A DNA stretch of 64,000 bases from Haloferax gibbonsii ATCC 33959 (GTDB taxonomy: Archaea > Halobacteriota > Halobacteria > Halobacteriales > Haloferacaceae). Below the pieces are notes generated by a model, which was not told the DNA's origin, made no database searches, and worked only from the letters and a program-made list of their open reading frames with translations. The translations under genes were made by a program, and so were the position numbers. The stretch spans positions 164,642-228,641 of the forward strand of contig NZ_AOLJ01000014.1 of the NCBI RefSeq assembly GCF_000336775.1, in the 5' to 3' direction. Positions 26,088 through 35,439 of the stretch are shown here, piece by piece (the first letter of the stretch is position 1; each line of letters begins with the position of its first letter).

Positions 26088-27667
26088 AGGCCGACGTGCT
26101 CGTCGTCGGCTCCGGCATCGCCGGCTGCGCCGCGGCCCTCGCCGCCGCCCGCGAGGGGGCCGACGTGCTCGTCGTCACGAAGGCGACCGAGCCCGAGGAC
26201 GCCGCGTCCGACTGGGCGCAGGGCGGCATCGCCGTCACCCAGTCCGCGCCCGAGGAGTTCGCCGCCGACATCCGCCGCGCGAGCGACGACACCGCCGACC
26301 CCGAGGCGGTCGAGACGCTCGTCTCCGAGTCCCGAGCCGTCGTCGAGGACGTGCTCTTGGACACGCTCGAAGTCGAGTTCGACGCGGTGGGCGGCGGCGC
26401 CGACGGCACCGACAGCACCGACGCCGCCGACTTCGACCTCGCCCGCGAGGCGGGCCACTCCAGCCGCCGCATCCTCCACGTCGACGCCAGCACCGGCGCG
26501 CACGTCCTCCGGCCGTTCCTTCAGCACCTCTCGGCCCGCGACGGCGTGCGCATCGTCGACGACGCGACGGCGCTCGACCTCCTGACCGAGGAGGGAACCG
26601 TCCGCGGCGCGACCATCCTCGCCGACGGCGAGGTCGAACCCGTGTTCGCCGGGGCGACCGTCCTCGCCACCGGCGGCATCGGCGACTGTTACGCCCGGTC
26701 GACCAACCCCGCGGGCGCGACCGGCGACGGCGTGGCGATGGCCGCGCTCGCCGGCGCGACCGTCTCGGACATGCAGTACGTCCAGTTCCACCCGACGGCG
26801 TACGACCCCCGGACTGACCCCCAGGCCGACGACGACGCGCAACCGTTCCTCGTCAGCGAAGCCGTTCGCGGCGAGGGCGCGGCCCTGCGCGACGCCGACG
26901 GCCGCCGATTCATGCCTGACGTGCACGAAGACGCCGAACTCGCCCCCCGAGACGTGGTCGCCCGCGCCGTCTCCCGCGCTCGCGACCGAACCGGCCGCGT
27001 CGTCCTCGACGTGTCCGACCTCGACTTCCGCGAGGAGTTCCCCGACCTCGCGGCGCTCTGCGACGACCGCGGCGTCGACCTCGACGCCGGCATCCCCGTC
27101 GCGCCGAGCGAGCACTTCCTCTGCGGCGGCGTCGCCGTCGACGACCGCGGCAGGACCTCGCTGTCCCGCCTGTTCGCCGCCGGCGAGTGCGCCCGCACCG
27201 GCGTCCACGGCGCGAACCGACTCGCCTCGACCAGCCTGCTCGAAGGGCTCGTCTGGGGCGTCCGCGCCGGCGAGACCGCGGCCGACCGGGGCCGCGGCGA
27301 CGCCGAGGCCGTCGAGTACGCGCCGCCGCGCGACTCCGACCCGGCGCTGCCCGACGCCTTCGCCGACACGAAGTTCGACCGCCTCGGGCGGACGATGGAC
27401 GAGTTCGTCGGCATCGAACGCACCCCCGACGGGCTCGGGACCGCGCGGGCTCGGCTCCGCCGCCTGAAGGGCGAGGTCGACGCCTACGCCCGCACCCGCG
27501 TCTCGCAGTCCATCTACGAACTCCGGAACGCCTGCGTCTCGTCGCTCCTCGTCGCCCGCGCGGCCGCCGACGCGCCGTCGGCCGGCTGTCACTCGCTGGT
27601 CGACCCGGACGGAAGCGAGGAGAGCGACGACGCCGGACGGGGGGTGACCCCGCGTGCTGACGACTGA
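26084..27667 (+). CDS. nadB: L-aspartate oxidase
   Basis: A 527-residue FAD enzyme oxidising L-aspartate to iminoaspartate, which is handed to NadA. It has the N-terminal dinucleotide motif VGSGIAGCAAALAAA, SDWAQGGIAVT typical of aspartate oxidases and fumarate reductase flavoproteins, HPTAY, the active-site region EAVRGEGAALRD and the C-terminal CARTGVHGANRLASTSLLEG. A short Asp/Gly/Thr insertion (GGGADGTDSTDAADF) lies near residue 105. Its ATG overlaps the nadA stop, and its last codons overlap the nadC start, so the three are translationally coupled. Confidence 0.95.
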   Translation: MKADVLVVGSGIAGCAAALAAAREGADVLVVTKATEPEDAASDWAQGGIAVTQSAPEEFAADIRRASDDTADPEAVETLVSESRAVVEDVLLDTLEVEFDAVGGGADGTDSTDAADFDLAREAGHSSRRILHVDASTGAHVLRPFLQHLSARDGVRIVDDATALDLLTEEGTVRGATILADGEVEPVFAGATVLATGGIGDCYARSTNPAGATGDGVAMAALAGATVSDMQYVQFHPTAYDPRTDPQADDDAQPFLVSEAVRGEGAALRDADGRRFMPDVHEDAELAPRDVVARAVSRARDRTGRVVLDVSDLDFREEFPDLAALCDDRGVDLDAGIPVAPSEHFLCGGVAVDDRGRTSLSRLFAAGECARTGVHGANRLASTSLLEGLVWGVRAGETAADRGRGDAEAVEYAPPRDSDPALPDAFADTKFDRLGRTMDEFVGIERTPDGLGTARARLRRLKGEVDAYARTRVSQSIYELRNACVSSLLVARAAADAPSAGCHSLVDPDGSEESDDAGRGVTPRADD

Positions 27668-28460
27668 GACCGTCGAGCGCTGGCTGGCCGAGGACGTCGG
27701 CCACCGCGACGTGACGAACGACGTGCCCGGCGACACCACCGGGCGACTCGTGGCGAAGGAGCCGGCGGTCGCCGCCGGTCTCGACGCCGCCGTCGCCGTC
27801 TTCGACTACCTCGGCGTCGAGGCCGAGCGAACGGTCGAAGTCGGTGACGCGGTCGAAGCCGGGGACGAAGTGCTGCGAGTCGACGGCGACGCCCGGAGCG
27901 TCCTCCGCGGCGAGCGCGTCGCCGCCAACGTCGTCGGCCACGCCTCCGGGGTCGCGACCACGACTCGCGAGGCGGTCGCCGCCGCCCGCGAGGTCTCCGA
28001 CTCGGTCCGGGTCGCCGCGACCCGCAAGACCACGCCCGGCCTCCGCGGCGTCGAAAAGCGCGCCGTCGTCGCCGGCGGCGGCGACACCCACCGCCTCACG
28101 CTCTCGGGGATGGTGATGGTCAAGGACAACCACGTCACCGAACTCGGGCTTGAGGAGGCCGTCCGCCGCTTCGCCGAGCGCAAGTCGTTCGCGACGAAGC
28201 TCGAAGTCGAAGTCGAGACGCCCGAGATGGGCGAGCGCGCCGCGGCCGCCGGAGCCGACATCGTCTTGTTCGACAACCTCCCGCCCGAGGCGGTCCGCGA
28301 GGGCGTCTCCCGGCTCCCCGAGGGCGTCATCGCCGAGGCCAGCGGCGGCATCACGCCGGAGACGCTCCCCGCCTACGCCGACACCGGCGTCGACGTGGTC
28401 TCGATGGGCTGGCTCACCCACAGCGCGCCGAGTTCGGACTTCTCCTTCCGGACCGGGTGA
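27654..28460 (+). CDS. nadC: Nicotinate-nucleotide pyrophosphorylase (carboxylating)
   Basis: A 268-residue quinolinate phosphoribosyltransferase, producing nicotinate mononucleotide, the third step of de novo NAD synthesis. It shows EDVGHRDVTNDVP at the N terminus, ATRKTTPGLRGVEKRAVVAGGG with the quinolinate-binding Arg and Lys residues, KDNHV, and SGGITPETLPAYADTGVDVVSMG for the phosphate site. It starts with GTG at 27654, 14 bases inside nadB. Last gene of the operon; pyrF follows after 63 bases with its own TATA-like sequence. Confidence 0.95.
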   Translation: MLTTETVERWLAEDVGHRDVTNDVPGDTTGRLVAKEPAVAAGLDAAVAVFDYLGVEAERTVEVGDAVEAGDEVLRVDGDARSVLRGERVAANVVGHASGVATTTREAVAAAREVSDSVRVAATRKTTPGLRGVEKRAVVAGGGDTHRLTLSGMVMVKDNHVTELGLEEAVRRFAERKSFATKLEVEVETPEMGERAAAAGADIVLFDNLPPEAVREGVSRLPEGVIAEASGGITPETLPAYADTGVDVVSMGWLTHSAPSSDFSFRTG

Positions 28461-28523
28461 GCGGGCCGGTCCACCCGGAGCGAAGGGAAAACCCCTTACT
28501 GCCGGTCGTCGCACTCGCGGGCA

Positions 28524-29321
28524 ATGGGCTTCTTCGACGACCTCCGCGACCGCATCGAGGCGACAGACAGCGTCGTCTCGGTCGGCCTCGACGCCGACAT
28601 CGACCGCATCCCCGACCACCTCCTCGACAAGGACCTCCCGCGGTGGGCGTTCAACCGCCGCATCATCGACGCGACCCACGAGCACGCCGCGGCGTACAAG
28701 CCGAACGCGGCGTTCTACGAGGACGAAGACGGCTGGCGCTCCCTGCGCGAGACCGTCGCCTACGCCCACGGCAAGGGCGTGCCTGTCCTCCTCGACGCCA
28801 AGCGCGCCGACATCGGTAACACGACCCGCAAGTACGCCGACCTGCTCGACGACGCCGACGCCATCACGGTCAACCCCTACATGGGCCGCGACTCCATCCA
28901 GCCGTTCCTCGCCCGCGAGGACAAGGGCGTGTTCGTCCTCTGTCGGACCTCGAACCCCGGCGGCTCCGACCTCCAGTCGCTCGAACTCGATTCGGGCGAA
29001 CCCCTCTACGAGCGCGTCGCGGCGCTCTGCGACCTCTGGAACGAACACGGGAACGTCGGTCTCGTCGTCGGCGCGACCGGTCCCGACGAACTGGAACACC
29101 TCCGCGAACAGGTGCCCGACCTGCCCTTCCTCGTCCCCGGCGTCGGGGCGCAGGGCGGCGACGCCGAGGCCGCCGTCGAGTTCGGCCTCGCCGACGGCGT
29201 CGGTCTCGTGAACTCCTCTCGCGGCATCATCTTCGCCGGCGAGGACGACGGCGAGGACTTCGACAAGGCCGCCGGACAGGCGGCCAAGCGCCTCAAAAAG
29301 CGGCTGAACCAGTACCGCTGA
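28524..29321 (+). CDS. pyrF: Orotidine 5'-phosphate decarboxylase
   Basis: A 265-residue enzyme converting OMP to UMP, the last step of de novo pyrimidine synthesis. The catalytic LLDAKRADIGNT (D-x-K-x2-D) lies near residue 90; SVGLDADIDRIP opens the barrel and VPGVGAQGGDAEAA marks the phosphate-binding end. Its length and N-terminal pattern fit the group-2 (Mycobacterium-like) decarboxylases rather than the ~215-residue archaeal type. A CCTTACTG element about 27 bases before ATG 28524 indicates transcription independent of nadABC. Confidence 0.94.
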   Translation: MGFFDDLRDRIEATDSVVSVGLDADIDRIPDHLLDKDLPRWAFNRRIIDATHEHAAAYKPNAAFYEDEDGWRSLRETVAYAHGKGVPVLLDAKRADIGNTTRKYADLLDDADAITVNPYMGRDSIQPFLAREDKGVFVLCRTSNPGGSDLQSLELDSGEPLYERVAALCDLWNEHGNVGLVVGATGPDELEHLREQVPDLPFLVPGVGAQGGDAEAAVEFGLADGVGLVNSSRGIIFAGEDDGEDFDKAAGQAAKRLKKRLNQYR

Positions 29322-29412
29322 GTCGGCGCGGGCGCTCGATTTTCGGCGGGTGACTCTTCGGCGGGTGACTCCCCGGCGAGACGTTTACCACCGTGCGCCC
29401 CTAACTGCGCTC

Positions 29413-30003
29413 GTGGACCGAGACCGACTCGTCATGGGGCTCGCGGCGGTGTTCGCGGGAATCACCATGCTCCTCGTCGTGTTGGCGTTCGCCTACCGGC
29501 AGCTCCTGTTGCTGTTCGTCGCCGTCCCCTTCGGCGCGACGACGTACTTCATGTACGCCCACGTCAGCGGCCGCCTCGAAGAGCGGTTCCGCAGGACCCG
29601 CGTCCGCGCCGACGCCGGGCGCGGCGGGTTCGGCTTCCGGTCGGACCGACGGCGGGGCGACCGCCGGGAGACCGGCGGCTTCGGCGCGGGTCCCCGCGAC
29701 GACCCCCAAGAGGGACCGCGAACCGGTCGATTCGGCCCGAACGCCGGCCCTGGCGGCGGATTCGACGGCGGTCGGCGGAGACGACGCGCCCGCGACGGAA
29801 GCGGGACGCGAGTCCGCCCGCCGCGGCGCGGCATGAGTCGGCAGAAAGCCCTCGAAACGCTCGACCTCGACGACGACGCCTCCGAAGACGAGGTGAAAGC
29901 GGCCTACCGGAAGCGAGTCAAGGAGACCCACCCGGACTCGAAGACCGGCGACGAGGAGGCGTTCAAGCGTGTCAACCGCGCCTACGAGCGCCTGACCGAG
30001 TAA
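29413..30003 (+). CDS. Membrane-anchored J-domain protein
   Basis: A 196-residue protein. Two N-terminal membrane helices (about residues 9-28 and 32-50) are followed by a highly basic Arg/Gly/Phe-rich linker (~55-140) and a C-terminal J domain (~142-196) with the intact HPD motif (KETHPDSKTGDEEAF). The J domain would stimulate DnaK ATPase at the membrane surface. The zinc-finger and substrate domains of DnaJ are missing. The positive linker is unusual in a halophile and could bind RNA, nucleic acid or acidic lipids. GTG 29413 has GTTTACC 26 bases upstream; the frame is open earlier but would span that promoter. Confidence 0.85.
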   Translation: MDRDRLVMGLAAVFAGITMLLVVLAFAYRQLLLLFVAVPFGATTYFMYAHVSGRLEERFRRTRVRADAGRGGFGFRSDRRRGDRRETGGFGAGPRDDPQEGPRTGRFGPNAGPGGGFDGGRRRRRARDGSGTRVRPPRRGMSRQKALETLDLDDDASEDEVKAAYRKRVKETHPDSKTGDEEAFKRVNRAYERLTE

Positions 30004-30144
30004 CGCGGTTTCCTTTTCACCCGCATTCGACCGGCACGAGCCTCGACGAGCGCCCCCGCGTCGGTTCCGTCTCGATTGCGGTACGTTCTCATGGCAATCG
30101 CTACCGCGGAAAGCGTTTTCACGGTCGGTTTCCTACCCGCTTCC

Positions 30145-31749
30145 ATGAGCGCGGATCGGGCTCTCTTGGACGAGGCCCTCGAGCGCGGTGAGGAAGAAGG
30201 CGGCAACGTCGAGTTCAAAGAACGCCTCACCCGCGCCGTTCACCTGTCCGACGGCCGGATGGAGTCGCTCGCGGCTCAGCTCCGACACCGGGTGCTCTCC
30301 GGCGACGGCGTGGCGACCTACGTGGTCGGCGTCACCGACGACGGCGGCATCGCCGGCATCCCGCCGGACGACTTCTCCGAGACCATGGACGTGCTGTCGC
30401 TTCTGGCCGAGGAGGCCGGCGCACACATCGAAGACGTGGAGACGTGGGGCGTCGGCGACTCGGCCGAGCGCGGCCTCGTCGGCGTCGCGACCATCCGCGA
30501 GGGGGCGATGCTCGACGTGGACGACGACCACATCGTCGTCGGCACGGCGGGTCACGTCGACCACGGCAAATCGACGCTCGTCGGGTCGCTCGTGACCGGA
30601 CAGGCCGACAACGGTAACGGCGGCACGCGGTCGTTCCTCGACGTGCAGCCCCACGAGGTCGAACGCGGCCTGTCGGCGGACCTCTCGTACGCCGTCTACG
30701 GCTTTTCCGACGACGGCCCGGTCCACATGCGAAACCCCCACCGGAAGTCCGACCGGGCGCAAATCGTTCAGGAGGCCGACCGGCTGGTCTCGTTCGTCGA
30801 TACTGTGGGCCACGAGCCGTGGCTCCGGACGACGATTCGCGGCCTCGTCGGTCAGCGTCTCGACTACGGCCTGCTCGTCGTCGCCGCCGACGACGGCCCG
30901 ACGCGGACGACCCGCGAACACCTCGGCATCCTGCTCGCGATGGAGCTACCGACGGTCGTCGCCATCACGAAGGTCGACGCCGTCTCCGAGGAGCGCGCGG
31001 CCGAGGTGGAACGCGAGGTCGAGCGGCTCCTCCGCGACGTGGGTCGGACGCCCCTGAGCGTCGAGCGCCACGGCGTCGACGCCGCAGTCGACGAGATAAG
31101 CGAGTCGGTCGTCCCGCTGTTCCTGACGAGCGCGGTCACGATGGACGGCCTCGACGACCTCGACCGGCTGTTCGAGTCGCTTCCGAAGCGCAGCGCCGCC
31201 GAGGGCGACTTCAAGATGTACATCGACCGGACCTACTCGGTCACTGGCGTCGGCGCGGTCGCCTCCGGCACGGTCAACTCCGGGGCGGTCGAGGCCGGTG
31301 ACAAACTGCTCTTGGGACCGATGTCCGACGGCGAGTTCCGCGAGGTCGAGGTCCGCTCTATCGAGATGCACTACCACCGGGTCGACCGGGCCAACGCCGG
31401 CCGCATCGTCGGCATCGCCCTCAAGGGCGTCCGCGAGTCCGAAATCGAACGGGGGATGGTGCTCCTCCCGGCCGACTCGGAGCCCACCGCCGTCCGCGAG
31501 TTCGAGGCCGACGTGATGGTACTCAACCACCCGACGCGGATTCAGGAGGGCTACGAGCCCGTGGTCCACCTCGAAACCATCTCCGAGGCGGCCGTCTTCC
31601 ACCCCGACGGGGGGCGGCTCCTGCCGGGCGACACCGGCACGACCCGCGTGGAGTTCAAGTTCCGACCGTACTTCGTCGAGGAGGGCCAGCGGTTCGTCTT
31701 CCGCGAGGGCCGGTCCAAGGGCGTCGGGACCGTGACCAAGGTCGACTAA
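30145..31749 (+). CDS. Translational GTPase of the GTPBP1 family
   Basis: A 534-residue EF-1A-superfamily GTPase. About 128 N-terminal residues precede the G domain, which shows G1 GHVDHGKST (from residue 136), G3 DTVGHEP and G4 TKVD. Domains II and III follow (YSVTGVGAVASGTVNSGAVEAGD; GTTRVEFKFRPYFVEEGQRF). This layout is that of GTPBP1/GTPBP2, whose eukaryotic members handle aminoacyl-tRNA delivery, ribosome rescue or mRNA decay with the exosome. The archaeal role is not established to my knowledge. A GTTTTCAC element lies 27 bases before ATG 30145. Confidence 0.88.
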   Translation: MSADRALLDEALERGEEEGGNVEFKERLTRAVHLSDGRMESLAAQLRHRVLSGDGVATYVVGVTDDGGIAGIPPDDFSETMDVLSLLAEEAGAHIEDVETWGVGDSAERGLVGVATIREGAMLDVDDDHIVVGTAGHVDHGKSTLVGSLVTGQADNGNGGTRSFLDVQPHEVERGLSADLSYAVYGFSDDGPVHMRNPHRKSDRAQIVQEADRLVSFVDTVGHEPWLRTTIRGLVGQRLDYGLLVVAADDGPTRTTREHLGILLAMELPTVVAITKVDAVSEERAAEVEREVERLLRDVGRTPLSVERHGVDAAVDEISESVVPLFLTSAVTMDGLDDLDRLFESLPKRSAAEGDFKMYIDRTYSVTGVGAVASGTVNSGAVEAGDKLLLGPMSDGEFREVEVRSIEMHYHRVDRANAGRIVGIALKGVRESEIERGMVLLPADSEPTAVREFEADVMVLNHPTRIQEGYEPVVHLETISEAAVFHPDGGRLLPGDTGTTRVEFKFRPYFVEEGQRFVFREGRSKGVGTVTKVD

Positions 31750-31789
31750 CGTAACACGGGCGGCGACGCGGGTTCGTCCCCGCCGGCGG

Positions 31790-32281
31790 TCAGGCTGATT
31801 CCTCGACCGCGACGTAGCCGTCCGGTTTTCTCGCCGCCGCGCCGAACAGCACCGCCCAGTCGAGCAGCCGTGCGACCCTGTTTCGCCAGCGCGATTCCCA
31901 CCCGTCGGGGTCGCGGTGGCGCTCCCAGTTCGGGACGGTCGGCTCGAACGCGTCGAAGACCGCGTCCGCAGACCTCGGCTCGTCGCCGAGGGCGTCGAGG
32001 GCCTCTCTCGCGCCGAAGACGCTCGCCTCGAAGGCGGCCCGCAAGTCGTCCCGCGTCGGGTCCTCGCGGACGCGCTCGAAGCCGCGGCTCACCTCGCGGG
32101 CGAGGCCGAGCGACTGGCAGAACACGAGCCAGTCGCGGCCCTCGTCGGGCGTCACGTCGAGTCGGTTCGCCACCCGGCCGCAGCAGTCGTCTTCGGAGCC
32201 CGGAATCAGCGGGACGGCGCGGTGGGCGTCCCACAGTCGGTCGAGGGAGTCCGGCGCGGGCGGGACCGGTTTGCGCCTCAC
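31790..32281 (-). CDS. Haloarchaeal conserved protein coupled to mch, unknown function
   Basis: A 163-residue, mainly helical protein beginning at GTG 32281, whose codon overlaps the mch stop (GTGA), so it is probably translated by coupled reinitiation. Conserved-looking features are a DDCCGR pair of cysteines near residue 33, several Arg-rich helices and two Trp residues (NWERHRDPDGWESRWRN). I recognise no domain. Genetic linkage to the C1-carrier enzyme Mch hints at a role with folate or methanopterin C1 metabolism, but this is inference only. Confidence 0.72.
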   Translation of the reverse strand: MRRKPVPPAPDSLDRLWDAHRAVPLIPGSEDDCCGRVANRLDVTPDEGRDWLVFCQSLGLAREVSRGFERVREDPTRDDLRAAFEASVFGAREALDALGDEPRSADAVFDAFEPTVPNWERHRDPDGWESRWRNRVARLLDWAVLFGAAARKPDGYVAVEESA

Positions 32282-33210
32282 AGTCCGAACGAGTCGGCGA
32301 GCACGTCCTCGTCGGTCTCGCCGAGGGCGTACGTCGGGCCGTCGACCACGTCGACGGTGACCTGCGCGGGGCCGAACACGTCGGGGTCGACCTCGCCGAA
32401 GTCCCAGTCGGCGTCCTCGAACAGTTGTTCGAACGGCACGCCGTAGTCGGGTCCGGCCGTGGAAATCGCGCGGTCGAAGTCGTCGAAGTCCTCGCTGACG
32501 GTGACGTGGACGCGCCCGCCGTAGGCGACGGCGTCGTTCGTCCGTCCCATGGCGACGCTCTCGTCGTAGCTGACGGGGGCGAGCGGGGCGGAACCGTTGA
32601 TAGAGAGGACGTTCGTCGGGTCGTAGCCCGCCTCGAAGAGGTTGAACACGGCGAGTTCGGCCGCGCGGGCCGCGCCCGTGACGCTCCCGACGAGCGAGCC
32701 GGTCGCGTAGGTCGGCAGGAAGACGGCGCTCGGTTCGAGGCCGGTCGTCTCCGCGACGTGTTCCGCGACCTCGTCGGTCGGGAGGTCGATGCTCTCGACG
32801 GAGAGGACCGTCAGGTCGAACTCGTCGTAGTAGCCGAGGTGGTGGAACTCCTCTTCCTCGCCGACCAGCGCGCGTGCGGGGCCGGAGCCGAGGCCGTCGA
32901 AGTCGTCGAAGGTGAGCTCCCAGCCGGCCTTCTGCGAGCACAGGAGGGCCAGCGCGGGGCGGTCGGTGGAGAGTTCGACGTGCGGGCGGGGCGTGCCGGC
33001 GACCTCGCCCATCCGCGTCTGTACCGTGGCGAGACCCGCGGTCTGAATCTCCGCGAGGAGCATCCCCGCCTCGACACCGCCGTCGGCGTCGACGCCGAAG
33101 TCGATGACCGTCGCGCCCGAGTCGAGTTCGTAGCCCTCGATGCCGAGTTCCCCGGCGAAATCGAGCGCCTCGTCGACCAGTTCGATGGCCATCCGATTGA
33201 TGCTGTCCAT
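32278..33210 (-). CDS. mch: Methenyltetrahydromethanopterin cyclohydrolase
   Basis: A 310-residue enzyme that interconverts N5,N10-methenyl- and N5-formyl-tetrahydropterin. It starts with the family sequence SINRMAIELVDEAL and has the conserved GVDADGGVEAGMLLAEI, ELTFDDFDGLGSGPARALV and GTVTGAARAAE-like (LVGSVTGAARAAE) stretches. Haloarchaea are not methanogens; Mch there is thought to work in C1 transfer with a folate- or pterin-type carrier. A minus-strand CTTTAGCC lies 26 bases before ATG 33210. Confidence 0.94.
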   Translation of the reverse strand: MDSINRMAIELVDEALDFAGELGIEGYELDSGATVIDFGVDADGGVEAGMLLAEIQTAGLATVQTRMGEVAGTPRPHVELSTDRPALALLCSQKAGWELTFDDFDGLGSGPARALVGEEEEFHHLGYYDEFDLTVLSVESIDLPTDEVAEHVAETTGLEPSAVFLPTYATGSLVGSVTGAARAAELAVFNLFEAGYDPTNVLSINGSAPLAPVSYDESVAMGRTNDAVAYGGRVHVTVSEDFDDFDRAISTAGPDYGVPFEQLFEDADWDFGEVDPDVFGPAQVTVDVVDGPTYALGETDEDVLADSFGL

Positions 33211-33334
33211 GCGAGGCGATTGCGCGCCTTCGGCTAAAGGGTTTGTCAGTCACCCACCGCTCCGGGGCGCGTGGACGTGCCACGTGGGGCGCGTCGCGGG
33301 AATGCGCGGCGGGTCGCCGCACCCCCGTGCGACA

Positions 33335-33649
<315 letters not shown>

Positions 33650-33754
33650 GGTCGAACCCACGCGCCACGCGGTAGTAAAACGGAGTGGACCGAGGCTGCC
33701 GATTCGATGACGGAACCGACGAGGCTATCTCCTCGAACAGCCACAGATTCCGAT

Positions 33755-33922
33755 ATGTTCCAGAGCGAACTCACTCGGGTGGCACTCGTCGCGGGGGCGA
33801 ACGTCGTCGGCGGGGTGACCCTCGGCTCGGCCATCGGCGGAACGGTCGGCTACGCGGCGGAGTGGACCGCGACAGGAGCCATCTTGGGGCTGGCGGTCGC
33901 CGTCTTCGCCGCCCGGCGATAG
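33755..33922 (+). CDS. Small membrane protein
   Basis: A predicted 55-residue protein with a glycine/alanine-rich hydrophobic region (VALVAGANVVGGVTLGSAIGG) and a second helix (ATGAILGLAVAVFAARR). The GxxxG-like spacing suggests two packed membrane helices. No function recognised. It lies just before the YihY/BrkB gene and ends 65 bases upstream of it. Confidence 0.6.
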   Translation: MFQSELTRVALVAGANVVGGVTLGSAIGGTVGYAAEWTATGAILGLAVAVFAARR

Positions 33923-33987
33923 CCGCCTCCGCATCCCCGACTTGGCGGCGCATCGCGCTTTTCTCGTCGGCCGACGTATCAGCGTTC

Positions 33988-35046
33988 ATGAATCCACGTG
34001 TCACGAGAGCGCTCACGCTCGGCCGGGCCATCGTCTACGAGGTGCGAACCGAGCGGCTCACCTTCATGGCGGGAAGCATCGCTTATGGGGCGTTCGTCTC
34101 GCTGTTACCGCTGTTCCTGCTCGTCCTCGCGGCCGTCTCCGCCACCGGCGACAGCGGCCTCCGCGAGGGCGTCATCGCCGTCATCCAGTCCGTGTTGACC
34201 CCCGGCGCGGGCGACGTTATCATCGCCGAACTGGAGTCGTCGACCCAACTGGCGAGCCTCTCGGTCGTCGGGGTGCTCGTGTTGGTGTGGGGGACGCTTC
34301 GCATCTTCCGCGGCCTCGACACCGCCTTCTCGGACATCTACGAGTCCGAGGCGGCCAACACCTTCGCCGACCAACTCTCCGACGGCATCGTCGTGCTCGT
34401 CACCGTCGCCGTCGCCGTCGTCGCCGGCGCGCTCATCGAGTCCGCGCTCCCGGCGCTCGACGGGGCGCTCGGGTGGGCCGTCTACCGCGGGCTCCTCGTG
34501 GTCGTCCTGTTCGTGACGTTCTACCCGATGTACTACATCTTCCCCGACGAGGATGTGACCTACCTCGAAGTCGTTCCCGGGACCCTCGTCGCCGCCGTCG
34601 GGCTGACGACCTTCGAATCGCTGTTCCGGCTCTACGTCGAGTTCAGTAGCCGCGCGCCCGAGTCGAGCGTCGTCGCCGGCATCCTCGTCCTCCTGACGTG
34701 GCTCTACTTCAGCGGGCTCGTCATCCTCCTCGGCGCGGCCGTCAACGCGGTGCTGTCGAACCGCTCGCGCGACGTGAACGTCCGCCCGCTGTTCGGCGGC
34801 GTCCCCCTCGACTCGCAGACCGACGCGGTGACTCGCGGCGAGGTGACCGCGGCCATCGAACGACTCGACCACCTCGTGGCGGCCGCGCCGCACGAGGACC
34901 TGACGGTTCGCGTCGGCGACGAGTCCGTCACGCTCCCCCGGCCCGAACGGGTCGTCGCCGACACCGAAACCAGTCGATTCCTGCCGGAGGGGCCTGTCAG
35001 ACTGGAACTCCGATGGTCCTCGTGGCCTGACAGTCAGGAGGAGTGA
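33988..35046 (+). CDS. YihY/BrkB family integral membrane protein
   Basis: A 352-residue membrane protein with about six hydrophobic segments and the YihY/virulence-factor-BrkB signature: FMAGSIAYGAFVSLLPLFLLVLA at the first helix, the conserved polar run before IFRGLDTAFSDIYE, FYPMYYIFPDEDV, and the terminal TWLYFSGLVILLGAAVNAV. It was once annotated as RNase BN, which is not supported. A soluble tail of ~85 residues follows the last helix. The transported substrate is unknown. CTTTTCTC about 27 bases upstream supports ATG 33988. Confidence 0.85.
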   Translation: MNPRVTRALTLGRAIVYEVRTERLTFMAGSIAYGAFVSLLPLFLLVLAAVSATGDSGLREGVIAVIQSVLTPGAGDVIIAELESSTQLASLSVVGVLVLVWGTLRIFRGLDTAFSDIYESEAANTFADQLSDGIVVLVTVAVAVVAGALIESALPALDGALGWAVYRGLLVVVLFVTFYPMYYIFPDEDVTYLEVVPGTLVAAVGLTTFESLFRLYVEFSSRAPESSVVAGILVLLTWLYFSGLVILLGAAVNAVLSNRSRDVNVRPLFGGVPLDSQTDAVTRGEVTAAIERLDHLVAAAPHEDLTVRVGDESVTLPRPERVVADTETSRFLPEGPVRLELRWSSWPDSQEE

Positions 35047-35084
35047 CGACGGGCGTTATGAGGCTGGCGTGCGTATGCGACACT

Positions 35085-35369
35085 ATGGCAATAAAGACCC
35101 CTGCCCGACCGACTCAGCCGGCGCGACCGCTCGAAGGGGACCGAACGAGGTGGGAGGCCGTGGAGACGACCGCCGAGACCGCCTCCCGCGCGGTTCGGCC
35201 TCCGACCGTCGTCGAACACCGGCGACTGCCCGAGAAGGATTTCGGCGAGGCGCTGCTCGTCTGGCGCTGTGACGACTGCGGCGAACTCGGCTCGCTGACC
35301 TCGTTCCCGTCGGGGTGTCCCGACTGCGGCGCGGGTCGCGAGGCGCTGTTTTACTTCACCGAGGACTGA
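35085..35369 (+). CDS. Zinc-ribbon (rubredoxin-like) small protein
   Basis: A 94-residue protein whose C-terminal half holds a four-cysteine ribbon, CDDCGELGSLTSFPSGCPDC, similar to rubredoxin- or rubrerythrin-like zinc/iron knuckles of haloarchaeal small proteins. The N-terminal half (RTRWEAVETTAETASRAVRPP) is probably helical. ATG 35085 is chosen because GTTATGAG lies 28 bases upstream; an earlier in-frame start would overlap the previous gene. Function unknown. Confidence 0.72.
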   Translation: MAIKTPARPTQPARPLEGDRTRWEAVETTAETASRAVRPPTVVEHRRLPEKDFGEALLVWRCDDCGELGSLTSFPSGCPDCGAGREALFYFTED

Positions 35370-35439
35370 CGCCTCGGTCGAGCGCGGTCCGCCACCGGCC
35401 GACCGCGACCGTTTTCCCGCCGGCCGACGACCCCCGGAT

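Noticed and set aside
33988..35046. Annotation of the YihY/BrkB protein as ribonuclease BN
   Set aside because: That name is a historical misassignment; the protein is a multi-helix membrane protein without nuclease motifs.
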